The notes: a model not told the origin generated them from the sequence alone. DNA of 64,000 bases from Longimicrobiales bacterium (GCA_028284495.1 JANQRP010000014.1:248001-312000); one strand, 5' to 3'; positions 1 to 9,462 are shown, counted from the stretch's first letter. Numbers and translations: made by a program.

Positions 1-63
1 GCCCAGGAGGAACGAGCCGCCGAGAACGGCGATCGGAAGAAGGGTGGCGCGGCGTCGACTCAT
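1..63 (-). CDS. N-terminal tip of a membrane-anchored or secreted protein (cut by window edge)
   Basis: Reading the minus strand from an ATG at 63, 21 codons run off the left edge without a stop. The residues are a short arginine-rich start (MSRRR) followed by a hydrophobic stretch (PIAVLGGSFLLG), as in a signal peptide or signal anchor. It begins 50 bases downstream of the tmk stop in the same direction, so it probably belongs to the same transcript. In related genomes an S41-type carboxy-terminal processing protease is a plausible occupant of this position, but nothing in these 21 residues proves that. Confidence 0.5.
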   Translation of the reverse strand, partial: MSRRRATLLPIAVLGGSFLLG

Positions 64-113
64 CGGATTCCGTGGCTTCGGGATGGGCGGCCCGTGTTGG
101 TTCGGTAACCCGC

Positions 114-746
114 TCAGGTTGCGAAGGTTTCCGGAAACAGGCTCTCGAGAAGCGCCCGCACCCGGTCGTGAACCAGTTCGGCCTCGCCGCGTCCGTCCAC
201 CCCGTGCGCGCGGCCGTCCTGCGCCGTCAGCTCGAGGTAACCGGTCCGGACCCGCTCGAGGAACCCGCGCCCCGCGGCCTCGATGCGGTCGGGCGCCTTC
301 CCCTCGGCCTCCTGGCGCCGCGCTCCCTCGTCCACCGGCACGTCGAGCACGAGGTAGGCATCGGGCCGGAGGCCACCGGTCGCGACCTCGTTGAGACGGC
401 GCACATCCTCCAGAGGGATGCCCCGCCCGTATCCCTGGTAGGCGAAGGTCGAGAAGTCGAAGCGGTCCGCGATCACGACCTCCCCTCGCGCGAGCGCCGG
501 GCGGACCACGTCGCGAACGAACGCGGCCCGCGCGCCCAGCATCAGGAACAGCTCCGTCGCGGCGGGGACGTCCAGCTCACGCGCCTCGAGCAGTACGCCC
601 CGGATCGCCTCACCCACCGGCGTCCCGCCCGGCTCCCGGGCGCAGACGTGGGGAACCCCCGCCGCCGTCAGCCACGCGGCGAGCAGTCGGACCTGCGTGC
701 TCTTCCCCGCACCCTCGACGCCCTCGAGGACGATGAAGCGGCTCAT
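114..746 (-). CDS. tmk: Thymidylate kinase (dTMP kinase)
   Basis: This 210-residue protein phosphorylates dTMP to dTDP, the step before dTTP in DNA precursor synthesis. The P-loop GVEGAGKST lies at about residues 9-17, and the dTMP-binding DR motif appears as DRFDFSTFAYQGYGRG (DRF where many family members have DRY). The length is normal for the family. I chose the ATG at 746, which puts the P-loop close to the N terminus; a longer reading frame extends 21 codons upstream into the preceding gene. The gene starts 19 bases after the inositol phosphate synthase stop and is likely co-transcribed with it. Confidence 0.96.
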   Translation of the reverse strand: MSRFIVLEGVEGAGKSTQVRLLAAWLTAAGVPHVCAREPGGTPVGEAIRGVLLEARELDVPAATELFLMLGARAAFVRDVVRPALARGEVVIADRFDFSTFAYQGYGRGIPLEDVRRLNEVATGGLRPDAYLVLDVPVDEGARRQEAEGKAPDRIEAAGRGFLERVRTGYLELTAQDGRAHGVDGRGEAELVHDRVRALLESLFPETFAT

Positions 747-765
747 GCGGGTGCCGGCATCGAGG

Positions 766-2082
766 TCAGTCGTCGTAGTCGAGCCCGAGGTGGGTGATCT
801 GATCCTCACCCATCATCCAGCGGAGCGTGTTCTTCAGCTTCCAGTGCTGAATGAAGATGTCGTGCTCCGGGTAGAGCCCGGGCTGGGTCTGCGGGGCCTT
901 GAAGTAGAACGAGAGCCACTCCTGGATCCCGCTCATGCCGCAGCGACCCGCGAGATCGAGGAAGAGCGCCAGATCGAGCACGATCGGGGCGGCGAGGATG
1001 GAATCGCGGCAGAGGAAGTCGACCTTGATCTGCATCGGATAGCCCAGCCATCCGAAGATGTCGATGTTGTCCCAGCCTTCCTTGTTGTCGCCCCGCGGCG
1101 GGTAGTAGTTGATCCGCACCTTGTGGTACAGGTCCTTGTAGAGCTCCGGGTACATCTTCGGCTGCAGGATGTACTCGAGCGCGCCCAGCTTCGACTCCTC
1201 CTTCGTCTTGAACGACTCGGGGTCGTCCAGAACCTCACCGTCGCGGTTCCCGAGGATGTTCGTCGAGAACCAGCCGTTCAGCCCGAGCATGCGCGTCTTG
1301 AAGCCGGGCGCGAGGATGGTCTTCATGAGGGTCTGGCCCGTCTTGAAGTCCTTCCCGGCGATCGGCACGCCGCGCTCCTTCGCGAGCTGCTCGAGCGCAG
1401 GCACGTCCGCCGAGAGGTTCGGTGCACCGTTGGCGTAGGGCACGCCCTCCATGATCGCCGCGTACGCGTAGAGCATCGACGGAGCGATCTGGTCCGAGTT
1501 CTCCGCCATCGCCTTCTCGAACGCCTCGATGGATGCGTGCTCGGCCCCGGGACGCAGGAAGATCTCGGTCGAGCCACACCACACCATCACGAGCCGGTCG
1601 CATCCGTTCTTCTCGCGGAAGTCCCGGATGTCCTGGCGCAGCTGCTCGGCCAGCTCCTTCTTGTTCGCCGCCTGCTTCACGTTCGGCCCGTTCAGCTTCT
1701 TCACGTACTTCGTGTCGAAGGCCGCGGACATCGGCTCGATCGAGGCGAGGAAGTCCCTGATCGGCTCGATGTGCTCGTGCTTGTCGAGGACGCCCGCGTT
1801 GAGCGCGCTCTCGTAGCCGTCGTCCGCGATCGGGTCCCACGCGCCGAACACGAGGTTGTCGAGCGGCGTCAGGTCGACGAAGTCCTTGATCTTCGGCGTC
1901 CGGCCGTCGGTCCGCTTCCCGAGACGGATCGTCTGCATCTGCGAAACGCTTCCGACGGGGGTGGCATTGCCGCGCCGGATGTTCTCGACGCCCGCGACGA
2001 AGGTCGTCGCGACCGCGCCGAACCCCGGAAGGAGGACGCCGAGCTTGCCGGCGGAAGACTGGATCGTGGGTGTATCCTTCAC
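766..2082 (-). CDS. ino1: Myo-inositol-1-phosphate synthase
   Basis: The 438-residue product is a full-length inositol-3-phosphate (myo-inositol-1-phosphate) synthase, which cyclises glucose 6-phosphate in an NAD-dependent reaction. The NAD-binding loop LLPGFGAVATTFVAG is near residue 17. Other family blocks follow: NGAPNLSADVPALE, GKDFKTGQTLMKT (with the lysines of the active site region) and LGLNGWFSTNILGNRDG. The start is a GTG at 2082 preceded by GAGG at good spacing; no ATG occurs upstream of the NAD site. In diderm bacteria this enzyme can feed inositol phospholipid synthesis, but the later genes of that pathway are not in the window. Confidence 0.95.
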   Translation of the reverse strand: MKDTPTIQSSAGKLGVLLPGFGAVATTFVAGVENIRRGNATPVGSVSQMQTIRLGKRTDGRTPKIKDFVDLTPLDNLVFGAWDPIADDGYESALNAGVLDKHEHIEPIRDFLASIEPMSAAFDTKYVKKLNGPNVKQAANKKELAEQLRQDIRDFREKNGCDRLVMVWCGSTEIFLRPGAEHASIEAFEKAMAENSDQIAPSMLYAYAAIMEGVPYANGAPNLSADVPALEQLAKERGVPIAGKDFKTGQTLMKTILAPGFKTRMLGLNGWFSTNILGNRDGEVLDDPESFKTKEESKLGALEYILQPKMYPELYKDLYHKVRINYYPPRGDNKEGWDNIDIFGWLGYPMQIKVDFLCRDSILAAPIVLDLALFLDLAGRCGMSGIQEWLSFYFKAPQTQPGLYPEHDIFIQHWKLKNTLRWMMGEDQITHLGLDYDD

Positions 2083-2154
2083 GTGGGACCTCGAGAGTTC
2101 GGTGGTACGGCGCCGGGCTCCCGTGGGGTAAGCCGGAGATCGGCACAGACGTTC

Positions 2155-2160
2155 AAGCTA
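2155..2160 (-). promoter_or_regulatory. Possible -10 element of the ino1-tmk transcript
   Basis: The hexamer TAGCTT on the minus strand matches the TAnCTT -10 shape seen at other operon heads in this window and lies about 73 bases ahead of the ino1 GTG. The -35 position (17 bases upstream) reads TCCCGC and is poor, so this is only a weak candidate. Confidence 0.25.
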
Positions 2161-2170
2161 TCTGAATCGG

Positions 2171-2201
2171 GCGAGGTGCGGGAGTCCGCGCCACACCTCG
2201 C
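2171..2201 (-). terminator. Stem-loop downstream of the ylbF-family gene
   Basis: The 8-base arms GCGAGGTG and CACCTCGC are perfect complements around a 15-base loop and lie 24 bases after the stop at 2225. No U-run follows, so a Rho-independent terminator is not established; it could equally be an mRNA-end stabilising hairpin. Confidence 0.3.
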
Positions 2202-2224
2202 GACCGGACCCCGCGGGCACGCGC

Positions 2225-2584
2225 TCAGGGTGCCAGGATGATCCGGCTGTCCTGCCCTTCCTCGATGCCCTGCGAGATGGTGTGATTCACCTTCTGCAGG
2301 ACCTTGTCGAAGTTGGTCTGGGCCGCGACGAGCCGCTGGTAGGCGGAGTTCGCCTGCAGCTTCTGGACGGCCGCCTCGTAGGCGTCGGCGTCCGCCTTGT
2401 CCGGATCCCGCCCGGCCCGGATCGCCGGCGTGATGCTCGCCTCGAGCTTCTCCAGCTCGCTCCGGAGCTCGGCGATCTCGCGATCGTCGTCGGCTCCCTC
2501 GATCGCGCGCTTGAGCGCCTGGTACTCGTCGGTTCGCGCGAGCGCGTTCCCGAGCTGTCTCGCCTGATCCATGATGCCTGACAT
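2225..2584 (-). CDS. YlbF/YmcA family protein
   Basis: This 119-residue, almost entirely helical protein matches the YlbF/YmcA (Com_YlbF) family by its length and heptad-like pattern: MDQARQLGNALARTDEY at the start and a second helix around AYEAAVQKLQANSAYQRLV. In Bacillus the YlbF-YmcA-YaaT complex affects RNA processing and development; here there is no partner gene in view, so the role is unknown. The ATG at 2584 has GGGAG six bases upstream. It follows prmC in the same direction across a 66-base gap that contains a strong inverted repeat. Confidence 0.75.
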   Translation of the reverse strand: MSGIMDQARQLGNALARTDEYQALKRAIEGADDDREIAELRSELEKLEASITPAIRAGRDPDKADADAYEAAVQKLQANSAYQRLVAAQTNFDKVLQKVNHTISQGIEEGQDSRIILAP

Positions 2585-2625
2585 CGTGTCTCCCTTTCGG
2601 AGGTTCGAAGTTCGAGTTCGGTCGT

Positions 2626-2656
2626 GGGTGACGCGTCCGTCGTGGACGCGTCACTC
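2626..2656. terminator. Strong inverted repeat overlapping the prmC stop codon
   Basis: The 11-base arms GTGACGCGTCC (2628-2638) and GGACGCGTCAC (2644-2654) are perfect complements around a 5-base loop, and the stem can grow by a G-C and a G-U pair. The prmC stop codon (2651-2653) lies inside the distal arm. No U-run follows. It may act as a transcript-end or attenuation hairpin between prmC and the ylbF-family gene. Confidence 0.4.
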
Positions 2657-3528
2657 GTGGCGACGCGTGGCGGTGACGAACCGCTCGCGCCCGGTGTAGT
2701 CCTCGTGCACGGTCGCGTTCTCCCACGCACCGTGCGCGTGCAGCGTGTCCCGGATCGACGCGGCCTGGCCGAGTCCGACCTCGAGCGCCAGCAGGCCGCC
2801 GGCCTCGAGCGCCCCCGGCGCCTCCCGCACGAGTTCGTGGATCACCTCACGCCCGTCTTCCCCGGCGTAGAGCGCCGTGTCCGGTTCGAAGTCCCGGACC
2901 TCGGGGGCGAGGCCGTCCGCCTCGTCGCGCGCGACGTAGGGCGGGTTCGAGACCACGACGTCCACCGTGGCGCCGTCGAGCCCGGCGAGCCCGCGCGCCT
3001 CTCGCCAGACGACGCGCTGGTCGGGGTCGTGCACGGCGGCGTTCTCGCGGGCCAGCGCGAGGGCGTCGGCGGAGATGTCGATGCCCCACACCCGCTCGAA
3101 GGGTCCTTCGGATGCGAGCGCGAGGGCGATGCACCCGGTGCCGGTGCCGACGTCGGCGGCGCTCAGGGCGCCGCGTCCGCGTGACCAGTCGAGAACGAGC
3201 TGCACGAGCAGTTCCGTCTCGGGCCGCGGGACGAGGGCACGCGCGTCCGCCTTCAGTTCGAGGTCGCGGAAGGCGGCCCGGCCGATGACGTGCTGGAGCG
3301 GCTCCCGGCGCGCACGGCGCCGGAGGAGCGGGCGGAACCGGTCGAGCTCCTCCGGGACCAGGGGGCGATCGTACTGCAGGTAGAGCTGAAGCCGGCCCAC
3401 GTCGAGCGCGTGCGCGAGCAGGTGCTCGGCGTCCAGACGTGCCTGCTCGACTCCCTTCCCCTCCAGGTACTCCGTCGACCAGCGGATCAGGCGCAGGACG
3501 GTCCAGCGATCGGTGTCCGACGCCGTGG

Positions 3529-3532
<4 letters not shown>
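2651..3532 (-). CDS. prmC: Release factor glutamine methyltransferase
   Basis: The 293-residue enzyme uses S-adenosylmethionine to methylate the glutamine of the GGQ motif in peptide-chain release factors. The helical N-terminal substrate domain comes first. It is followed by the SAM-binding loop DVGTGTGCIALAL (about 127-139) and the signature SNPPY at 195-199, which is flanked by YVARDEADGL as in this family. The GTG start overlaps the stop of its substrate gene prfA by four bases (GTGA), the common prfA-prmC arrangement, which suggests translational coupling. Confidence 0.96.
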
Positions 3533-4623
<1,091 letters not shown>

Positions 4624-4684
4624 GCTCACGGACCCCGCGGTGCCAGATCGGGCCGGACGAGAGGCCGTGGAGACGGCCTCCGCG

Positions 4685-4954
4685 TCAGGCCTCCGCCGTC
4701 TCGGCGGTCTTCTCGGCCTCGGCGGCCTCGTCGGCGGCGTCCGCCGTCTTCGCGCCGGCCGTCCCGTACTTGCGGTTGAACCGCTCGACGCGACCCGCCG
4801 TGTCCACGAGGCGCTGCTTGCCCGTGTAGAACGGATGGCAGACCGAACAGACCTCGACGTGAAGCTCGGGCCGCGTGGACCGGGTCTGGATCCGGTGGCC
4901 GCACCCGCAGATGATCGTCGCGTCCACGTACTCGGGGTGGATGCCCTGCTTCAT
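4685..4954 (-). CDS. rpmE: 50S ribosomal protein L31 (zinc-binding type)
   Basis: This 89-residue L31 keeps the four zinc ligands C16, C18, C36 and C39 (ICGCGH and [12 protein letters not shown]), so it is the zinc-dependent C+ form. The first 70 residues are the usual L31; the last 20 or so form an alanine- and glutamate-rich tail ([17 protein letters not shown]) that is longer than in most families. The ATG at 4954 has GAGAGG a few bases upstream. A promoter candidate with TTG-N20-TAGCTTTC lies at 5061-5091. Confidence 0.96.
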   Translation of the reverse strand: MKQGIHPEYVDATIICGCGHRIQTRSTRPELHVEVCSVCHPFYTGKQRLVDTAGRVERFNRKYGTAGAKTADAADEAAEAEKTAETAEA

Positions 4955-5048
4955 GATTCCCTCTCCCGTCGGAATCGAAACGGGCCGCGGACCTGTCGTG
5001 CAGGCACCGGAGCCCGAAGGAACGCCCCCTGCCGGGATGGCGCGCTGA

Positions 5049-5073
5049 TTTCGTAGCCTCGAAAGCTACAAAA
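5049..5073. other. Short inverted repeat after the DUF4105 gene
   Basis: The nine-base arms TTTCGTAGC and GCTACAAAA pair around a seven-base loop, with one mismatch on the plus strand that becomes a G-U pair in minus-strand RNA. It begins four bases after the DUF4105 stop. It overlaps the -10 element of the rpmE promoter candidate, so it could be a terminator, an operator-like palindrome, or coincidence. Confidence 0.3.
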
Positions 5074-5091
5074 GGCGTCAAGCCCGATCAA
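5061..5091 (-). promoter_or_regulatory. Promoter candidate for rpmE-prfA-prmC
   Basis: Minus-strand TTG (5089-5091), 20 bases, then TAGCTTTC (5061-5068); in sigma-70 terms this is TTGATC, a 17-base spacer and TAGCTT. The predicted start of transcription falls about 100 bases before the rpmE ATG. The upstream element sits in the last codons of the DUF4105 gene. Confidence 0.4.
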
Positions 5092-6355
5092 CGGGACCGG
5101 ACGCCGGCGGCGCGAGGGCGGCGCGGGCGAGCGCCCCGGCGAGGCCGAGCTGGATGGGGAGCGTGAGCGCGAGCAGCTCGAGGTTCGCCTGCGAGAAGAA
5201 CGGCAGCACCTTGAGCAGCAGCCCGAGGAGCGCGAGCGCCGACAGCCAGCGCGCGAGGCGGATGGTCGTCTCGCCGGGTCGTCGGCCGACGACCAGTGGG
5301 ATCACGAGGGCGGCCAGGGCGAAGTGGAGCGGCGTGGCCTGAAGCACGCCCTCGTTCCACGCGGCGGAATCGTGGTCGGTGAAGAACCAGAGGCCGAGCA
5401 TCACCGTGCCGGCCACCCCGAGGAACGCCGAGGTCACGAAGCCGACCATGCCGAGGAAGACCCGCCCGGCCGCCGCGCGCCGGGCCCACCCACCGAGCAG
5501 CATCAGACCGGCACCCAGGGCGAGTCCGACGAGCGCGGCGGGCAGCAGCCATGCCGGCTTCCGCGCCGGCGGGAGCTCACCGGCGTCCGACAGCAGCCGC
5601 TCCCCCACCACGAGTGGCCGCATCCCGCCCGCGCCGTCCGGAACCCGGGCCGCGCGCACGACGTCGCGGAGCTTGAGCGGGAGGAAGGTCTCCTCCCACC
5701 GGTCGATGGCGCGGTCGGCCGGCTGGCCGAAGGCGATGTGGATGCCGTAGTAGGCCCAGGGCTGGCCCTGAAGCAGGCGGAGCGTGTGCCACCGCCACGA
5801 TCGGTCGGTGGTCTCGCCGTCGACCACCGCGAAGAGCGCGCCGCCGAGCACGCCGTCCTGATCGAGCATGTCCCGCACGCGTGTCGAACAGTTGTCGTCG
5901 TAGTAGTCGTAGATGTACTCGCCGAAACTGTCGTCCCAGTTCGCGACCATCGCCGCCACCAGGTCGGTCTCCTGGGTGGGCGTGAGCGCGAGCTCGTCCG
6001 CCCACACGGTGCGCGACCGGTAGAGGGCCAGCTTCTCCTCCAGCGACGTCACGTCCATCCGGTAGAGCATTTCGCCGCGGATGAGCCGCGCCACGAAGTT
6101 CACCTGCTGGAAGCTGAACACGCCCCACTCGAAGAACGTGTTCGTCCCCGTCAGGTGGTCCTCCACCCAGATCCCATTGTGCCCGAAGCGCTCCCACACC
6201 GCCTCGCCCGGCGACATGGTGACGAGGTGGATGGTGTATCGATCGAACCCGGGAGCCTGGGCGGTCGCGGTCCCGGGTGACGACGCGAGGAGTGTGACGC
6301 CGGCGGCCAGAGCGGCCGCCCTGAGAAGCCCGCGAGGCGGTCTAGAGATCGACAC
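5078..6355 (-). CDS. DUF4105 (Lnb-like) membrane protein with N-terminal periplasmic domain
   Basis: The 425-residue protein has a signal peptide (cleavage likely after ATAQA, residue 34), a soluble domain to about residue 265, then about five membrane segments (roughly 269-289, 299-325, 341-357, 370-387, 392-412). The soluble part is DUF4105: the FGHN motif places a histidine at 59 and DDNCSTR a cysteine at 156, fitting a papain-like Cys-His pair. Proteins of this layout include Lnb of Bacteroides, which N-acylates lipoproteins; that activity is inferred here. The start is a GTG overlapping the end of the upstream oxidoreductase gene by 14 bases, so it is the last gene of the rimO operon. 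Confidence 0.8.
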   Translation of the reverse strand: MSISRPPRGLLRAAALAAGVTLLASSPGTATAQAPGFDRYTIHLVTMSPGEAVWERFGHNGIWVEDHLTGTNTFFEWGVFSFQQVNFVARLIRGEMLYRMDVTSLEEKLALYRSRTVWADELALTPTQETDLVAAMVANWDDSFGEYIYDYYDDNCSTRVRDMLDQDGVLGGALFAVVDGETTDRSWRWHTLRLLQGQPWAYYGIHIAFGQPADRAIDRWEETFLPLKLRDVVRAARVPDGAGGMRPLVVGERLLSDAGELPPARKPAWLLPAALVGLALGAGLMLLGGWARRAAAGRVFLGMVGFVTSAFLGVAGTVMLGLWFFTDHDSAAWNEGVLQATPLHFALAALVIPLVVGRRPGETTIRLARWLSALALLGLLLKVLPFFSQANLELLALTLPIQLGLAGALARAALAPPASGPVDRA

Positions 6356-7355
6356 TCCGGTTCTCCGCCGCCGAGACGTACGCGGCCTCGAGGATCTCGA
6401 GGTGGCGGATCTGCTCCGGGTGACGGATGCGGGGGCCGAACCCGCGGACGGAACGGAGAAAGTGGTCGTGCTCCCGACGCTGCGCGTTCAGGAACCGGTT
6501 GCCCTTCCGCTTGCCGTGCGACTGATCCGGTGTGACGTCCATGGGGCGACCGCCGACGCAGTGGAAGAGCTCCAGCGGCTCGATCTGCCCGGATCCCTCG
6601 GTGCCGAGGACGCGGGCGTAGTGACGGTCCTCGGAGGCGTAGAGCGACCAGCTGACCTCCAGCGAGAGCGCCGCGCCGGACGGCGTCTTCATCATGAGCG
6701 AGGCGGCGTCCTCGGGGGTCTCGGTATCGCTGGATCGGACGGCGTACACCGAGGCGATCTCCGGATCGTCGAGGATCCACATGAGGAGGTCGAGCGCGCG
6801 CAGACCGAGGTCGGCCAGCGCACCCGCGGCGAGCGTGTCGCCGCTCGAGCGCCAGAAGTTGCGCCGGCGGAGCGTCGACCGATTCATCCAGGCAACTCGG
6901 GCCGCGTACATCTGCCCCGCCCGACCCTCGTGGACGAAGGCGCGGATCGCCGACACGTCCGGACGGAAACGATGCCCGAATCCGACTCCGAGATTCAGGT
7001 CGCGTTCGTCGGCCAGCTCGAGCAGGGCACGCGCGTCGGCGGACGACATCGCGAGCGGGCTCTCCGTGAGGACGTGCTTCCCGGCCTCGAGCGCGCGCCG
7101 GGTGAGTTCCGCGTGGAGGTGGTTCGGCGTGTGGATGAGTACGGCGTCGATGGACGGGTCGCCGAAGAGCGCGTCGTCGTCCACCAGGTTCGGGATCGAA
7201 AAGCGGGCCCCCAACGCGCGGAGCTTGACCCCGTCGGGGTCGGCGAAGGCATGGATCTCGACATCCGAGCGGTCCGACAGCAGCGGCAGATGGACCAGCT
7301 GAGCCATGGCGCCGCCACCGACGACACCGATGCGGATGGGATCACCTGAACTCAT
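6342..7355 (-). CDS. Gfo/Idh/MocA family NAD(P)-dependent oxidoreductase
   Basis: The 337-residue protein starts with a Rossmann fold (IGVVGGGAMAQLVHLPLL, about 9-26) and carries the family's TPNHLHAELTRRALEAGKHV block followed by ESPLA, where the usual lysine of EKP is replaced by serine. The C-terminal alpha/beta domain includes DLGLRALDLLMWIL. Such enzymes usually oxidise or reduce sugars; no substrate can be named. Loss of the EKP lysine, often catalytic, hints at changed chemistry. The ATG overlaps the stop of the upstream barrel protein by four bases. Confidence 0.85.
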   Translation of the reverse strand: MSSGDPIRIGVVGGGAMAQLVHLPLLSDRSDVEIHAFADPDGVKLRALGARFSIPNLVDDDALFGDPSIDAVLIHTPNHLHAELTRRALEAGKHVLTESPLAMSSADARALLELADERDLNLGVGFGHRFRPDVSAIRAFVHEGRAGQMYAARVAWMNRSTLRRRNFWRSSGDTLAAGALADLGLRALDLLMWILDDPEIASVYAVRSSDTETPEDAASLMMKTPSGAALSLEVSWSLYASEDRHYARVLGTEGSGQIEPLELFHCVGGRPMDVTPDQSHGKRKGNRFLNAQRREHDHFLRSVRGFGPRIRHPEQIRHLEILEAAYVSAAENRSVDL

Positions 7356-8074
7356 CGACCTCGCTCTTCTCCCGTGGCGGGTTCGGACAGGTACAACGTG
7401 ATGCCGGCCCGGACCTCCGGATAGCGGAGATCCGCCTGCAGCTCGTAGCGCGCCTCCGTGAAGACGCGGAATCGATCCGTCGCCAGATACTCCACACCGC
7501 CGTGAACGTTTATCCCGGCCGAGAAGGAGTCGATGAGGTCCTCGACGAAGGTCCCGTCGATCCCGGGCCCCGACCCGTTGGTCACGTGCGCCGAGAAGCC
7601 GGCCCCGGCGTAGGTGAGGAAGTCGAACGGCACCGCCCACACGAAGTGGGCGTCGAGCCCGATCACGAAGTCGGACCAGTCGATCGCGCCGAGGTCGACG
7701 TCCGCCGAGACCGGGGGATCCTGCTGGAGCAGCAGCTCCTCGACACGCGTCTCGAGATCCGCGACCTCTCCGCCCTCCATCGTGGACGACCAGTATCCGA
7801 CGTGGGGCATGATGCGGACGCCCGGGCCCGCATAGCCGAGGTCGGCGCGGATCCCGAACGTCGCCGTCGACTCCACCCGGGTCGGCCAGTTTCCACCCAC
7901 CCAGGCGCCGAGCCCGCGGAAGGAGAGCTGGTCGTAGTCGTAGTCGGCGAGTCCCTGCGCCTCCGCGGTGCCCGCGGTGGCCGCGAGCAGCGTCACCGCC
8001 GCACACACCGTCGTCACATGCCGCCCAGACAGGCGCCGCAGTCCGGCGCCTCCGTTCCCGAACCGCTTCGTCAT
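7352..8074 (-). CDS. Putative outer-membrane beta-barrel protein
   Basis: This 240-residue protein has a signal peptide ending near AEAQ (residue 40). The rest is built from alternating strands rich in aromatic and glycine residues (for example FRGLGAWVGGNW, GLDAHFVWAVPFDFLTYAGAGF, FTEARYELQADLRYPEVRAGITLYL), as in small outer-membrane barrels. No enzyme motif is visible and I do not recognise a named family. It lies between rimO and the oxidoreductase with 4-base overlaps on both sides. Confidence 0.6.
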   Translation of the reverse strand: MTKRFGNGGAGLRRLSGRHVTTVCAAVTLLAATAGTAEAQGLADYDYDQLSFRGLGAWVGGNWPTRVESTATFGIRADLGYAGPGVRIMPHVGYWSSTMEGGEVADLETRVEELLLQQDPPVSADVDLGAIDWSDFVIGLDAHFVWAVPFDFLTYAGAGFSAHVTNGSGPGIDGTFVEDLIDSFSAGINVHGGVEYLATDRFRVFTEARYELQADLRYPEVRAGITLYLSEPATGEERGR

Positions 8075-9462
8075 TCCACCACCCTCCCGATCAGGTCGTA
8101 ATCCTCGGCCTCCATGATCTCCACCCGCACCATCTCGCCCGGCTGCGTCGCGGCACCCGGCACCAGATGGGTCACGCCGTCCACGTCGACGGCCTGCGCC
8201 TCCGTGCGCGCCACGCCGACGAACCCGTGCTCGTCCTCGTCGAACACGCTGTCCACGATGGCCGTCACCGTCTGCCCGATGCGATCCTCGTTGAGTTCGT
8301 ACGAGATCGATCGCTGCACGTCCATCAGGCGTTCGAGCCGCTCGCGGGCCAGCGACTCGGGCACGGTGTTCTCCATCTCCGCGGCACGCGTGCCCTCCTC
8401 CACCGAGTAGGCGAACGCGCCGACGCGGTCGAACCGCATCTCCTCGACCAGGGCGATCAGCTCCTCGAAGTCCTCCTCCGTCTCGCCGGGAAACCCGACG
8501 ATGACCGTCGTGCGGAGGGTCAGGTCCGGGATCGCCTCACGGAGCCAGCCCACCCGCTCGCGGATCGTGCTCCGCCGCTCGGGACGCCGCATCGCCGTCA
8601 GGATCCGGTCGCTGCCGTGCTGGAGCGGCATGTCCAGGTAGGGCACGATCCGCGGGCCGTGGGTGCGGGCTCCCCCCTCGGCGATGAGGTCGACGATCTC
8701 GCGGGTGGTGCCCGACGGATACATGTAGAAGAGCCGGTACCAGTCGATGCTCGTCCGGTCGAGGAGCGCCCGGAGCAGGTCCGGTAGCAGGGGCGCGGCG
8801 CGGTCGCGCCGTCGGAGGTCCCGCCCGTACCACGTCGTGTCCTGGGAGATGACGTTGATCTCGCGGACGCCGCTCGCCGCCAGACCCTGCGCCTCGAGCA
8901 CGAGTTCCTCCAGCGGATGCGACCGATGCAGCCCGCGCATGAGGGGGATCGCGCAGAAGGCGCAGGTGTGGTCGCAGCCCTCGCTGATCTTCAGGAACGA
9001 CGTGTGCACACCCTCGGTCGACAGGATCCGGAGGGGCCGCTCCATCGTCGATACAGCCTCCTCCGGCGGCAGGAGTTCGCGCGACCGGAGCTCGGGGACG
9101 AGTCCCTGCAGGTCCGTCAGCCCCATGAAGAGGTCCACCTCGGGGATCTCGGCCGCGAGTTCGTCCTTGTACCGCTGCACCATGCAGCCCACCGCGACGA
9201 CCGCCTTCACCCCGCCGGACTCCTTGAGGTCGCACGCAGCGAGGATCGTCTCGATCGACTGTTCCTTCGCGGCCTCGATGAAGCCGCAGGTGTTCACGAT
9301 GACCACGTCGGCCGCGTCGACGTCGGCCGACACGTGCGCGCCGTTCCCCACGAGCGCCGCCATCATGCGCTCCGAGTCGACGGTGTTCTTGTCGCACCCC
9401 AGCGTGACGAGCGCGATGCGCGGACCGTCGGCGGGCCCGGCCTCACCGAGGTCGCGGTGCAT
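8071..9462 (-). CDS. rimO: Ribosomal protein S12 methylthiotransferase
   Basis: The 463-residue radical SAM enzyme adds a methylthio group to an aspartate of ribosomal protein S12. The N-terminal cluster domain has C23 (LGCDKN), C59 (NTCGF) and C93 (GCMVQ). The radical SAM motif CDHTCAFC is at 163-170, and a TRAM domain closes the C terminus. LGCDKNTVDSERM identifies RimO rather than MiaB. I use the ATG at 9462; a GTG at 9540 that overlaps the lolA stop would add 26 poorly conserved-looking residues but is possible. It heads a chain of four tightly overlapped genes. Confidence 0.93.
   Translation of the reverse strand: MHRDLGEAGPADGPRIALVTLGCDKNTVDSERMMAALVGNGAHVSADVDAADVVIVNTCGFIEAAKEQSIETILAACDLKESGGVKAVVAVGCMVQRYKDELAAEIPEVDLFMGLTDLQGLVPELRSRELLPPEEAVSTMERPLRILSTEGVHTSFLKISEGCDHTCAFCAIPLMRGLHRSHPLEELVLEAQGLAASGVREINVISQDTTWYGRDLRRRDRAAPLLPDLLRALLDRTSIDWYRLFYMYPSGTTREIVDLIAEGGARTHGPRIVPYLDMPLQHGSDRILTAMRRPERRSTIRERVGWLREAIPDLTLRTTVIVGFPGETEEDFEELIALVEEMRFDRVGAFAYSVEEGTRAAEMENTVPESLARERLERLMDVQRSISYELNEDRIGQTVTAIVDSVFDEDEHGFVGVARTEAQAVDVDGVTHLVPGAATQPGEMVRVEIMEAEDYDLIGRVVE

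Noticed and set aside
697..2241. Plus-strand frame of 514 codons opposite ino1
   Set aside because: Antisense shadow of the inositol phosphate synthase; composition is typical of reverse frames and no domain is visible.
2600..2670. GACGCGTC repeats near the prmC stop as a short tandem repeat or CRISPR-like array
   Set aside because: They are explained by one inverted repeat plus a chance third copy; there are no spacers of equal length.
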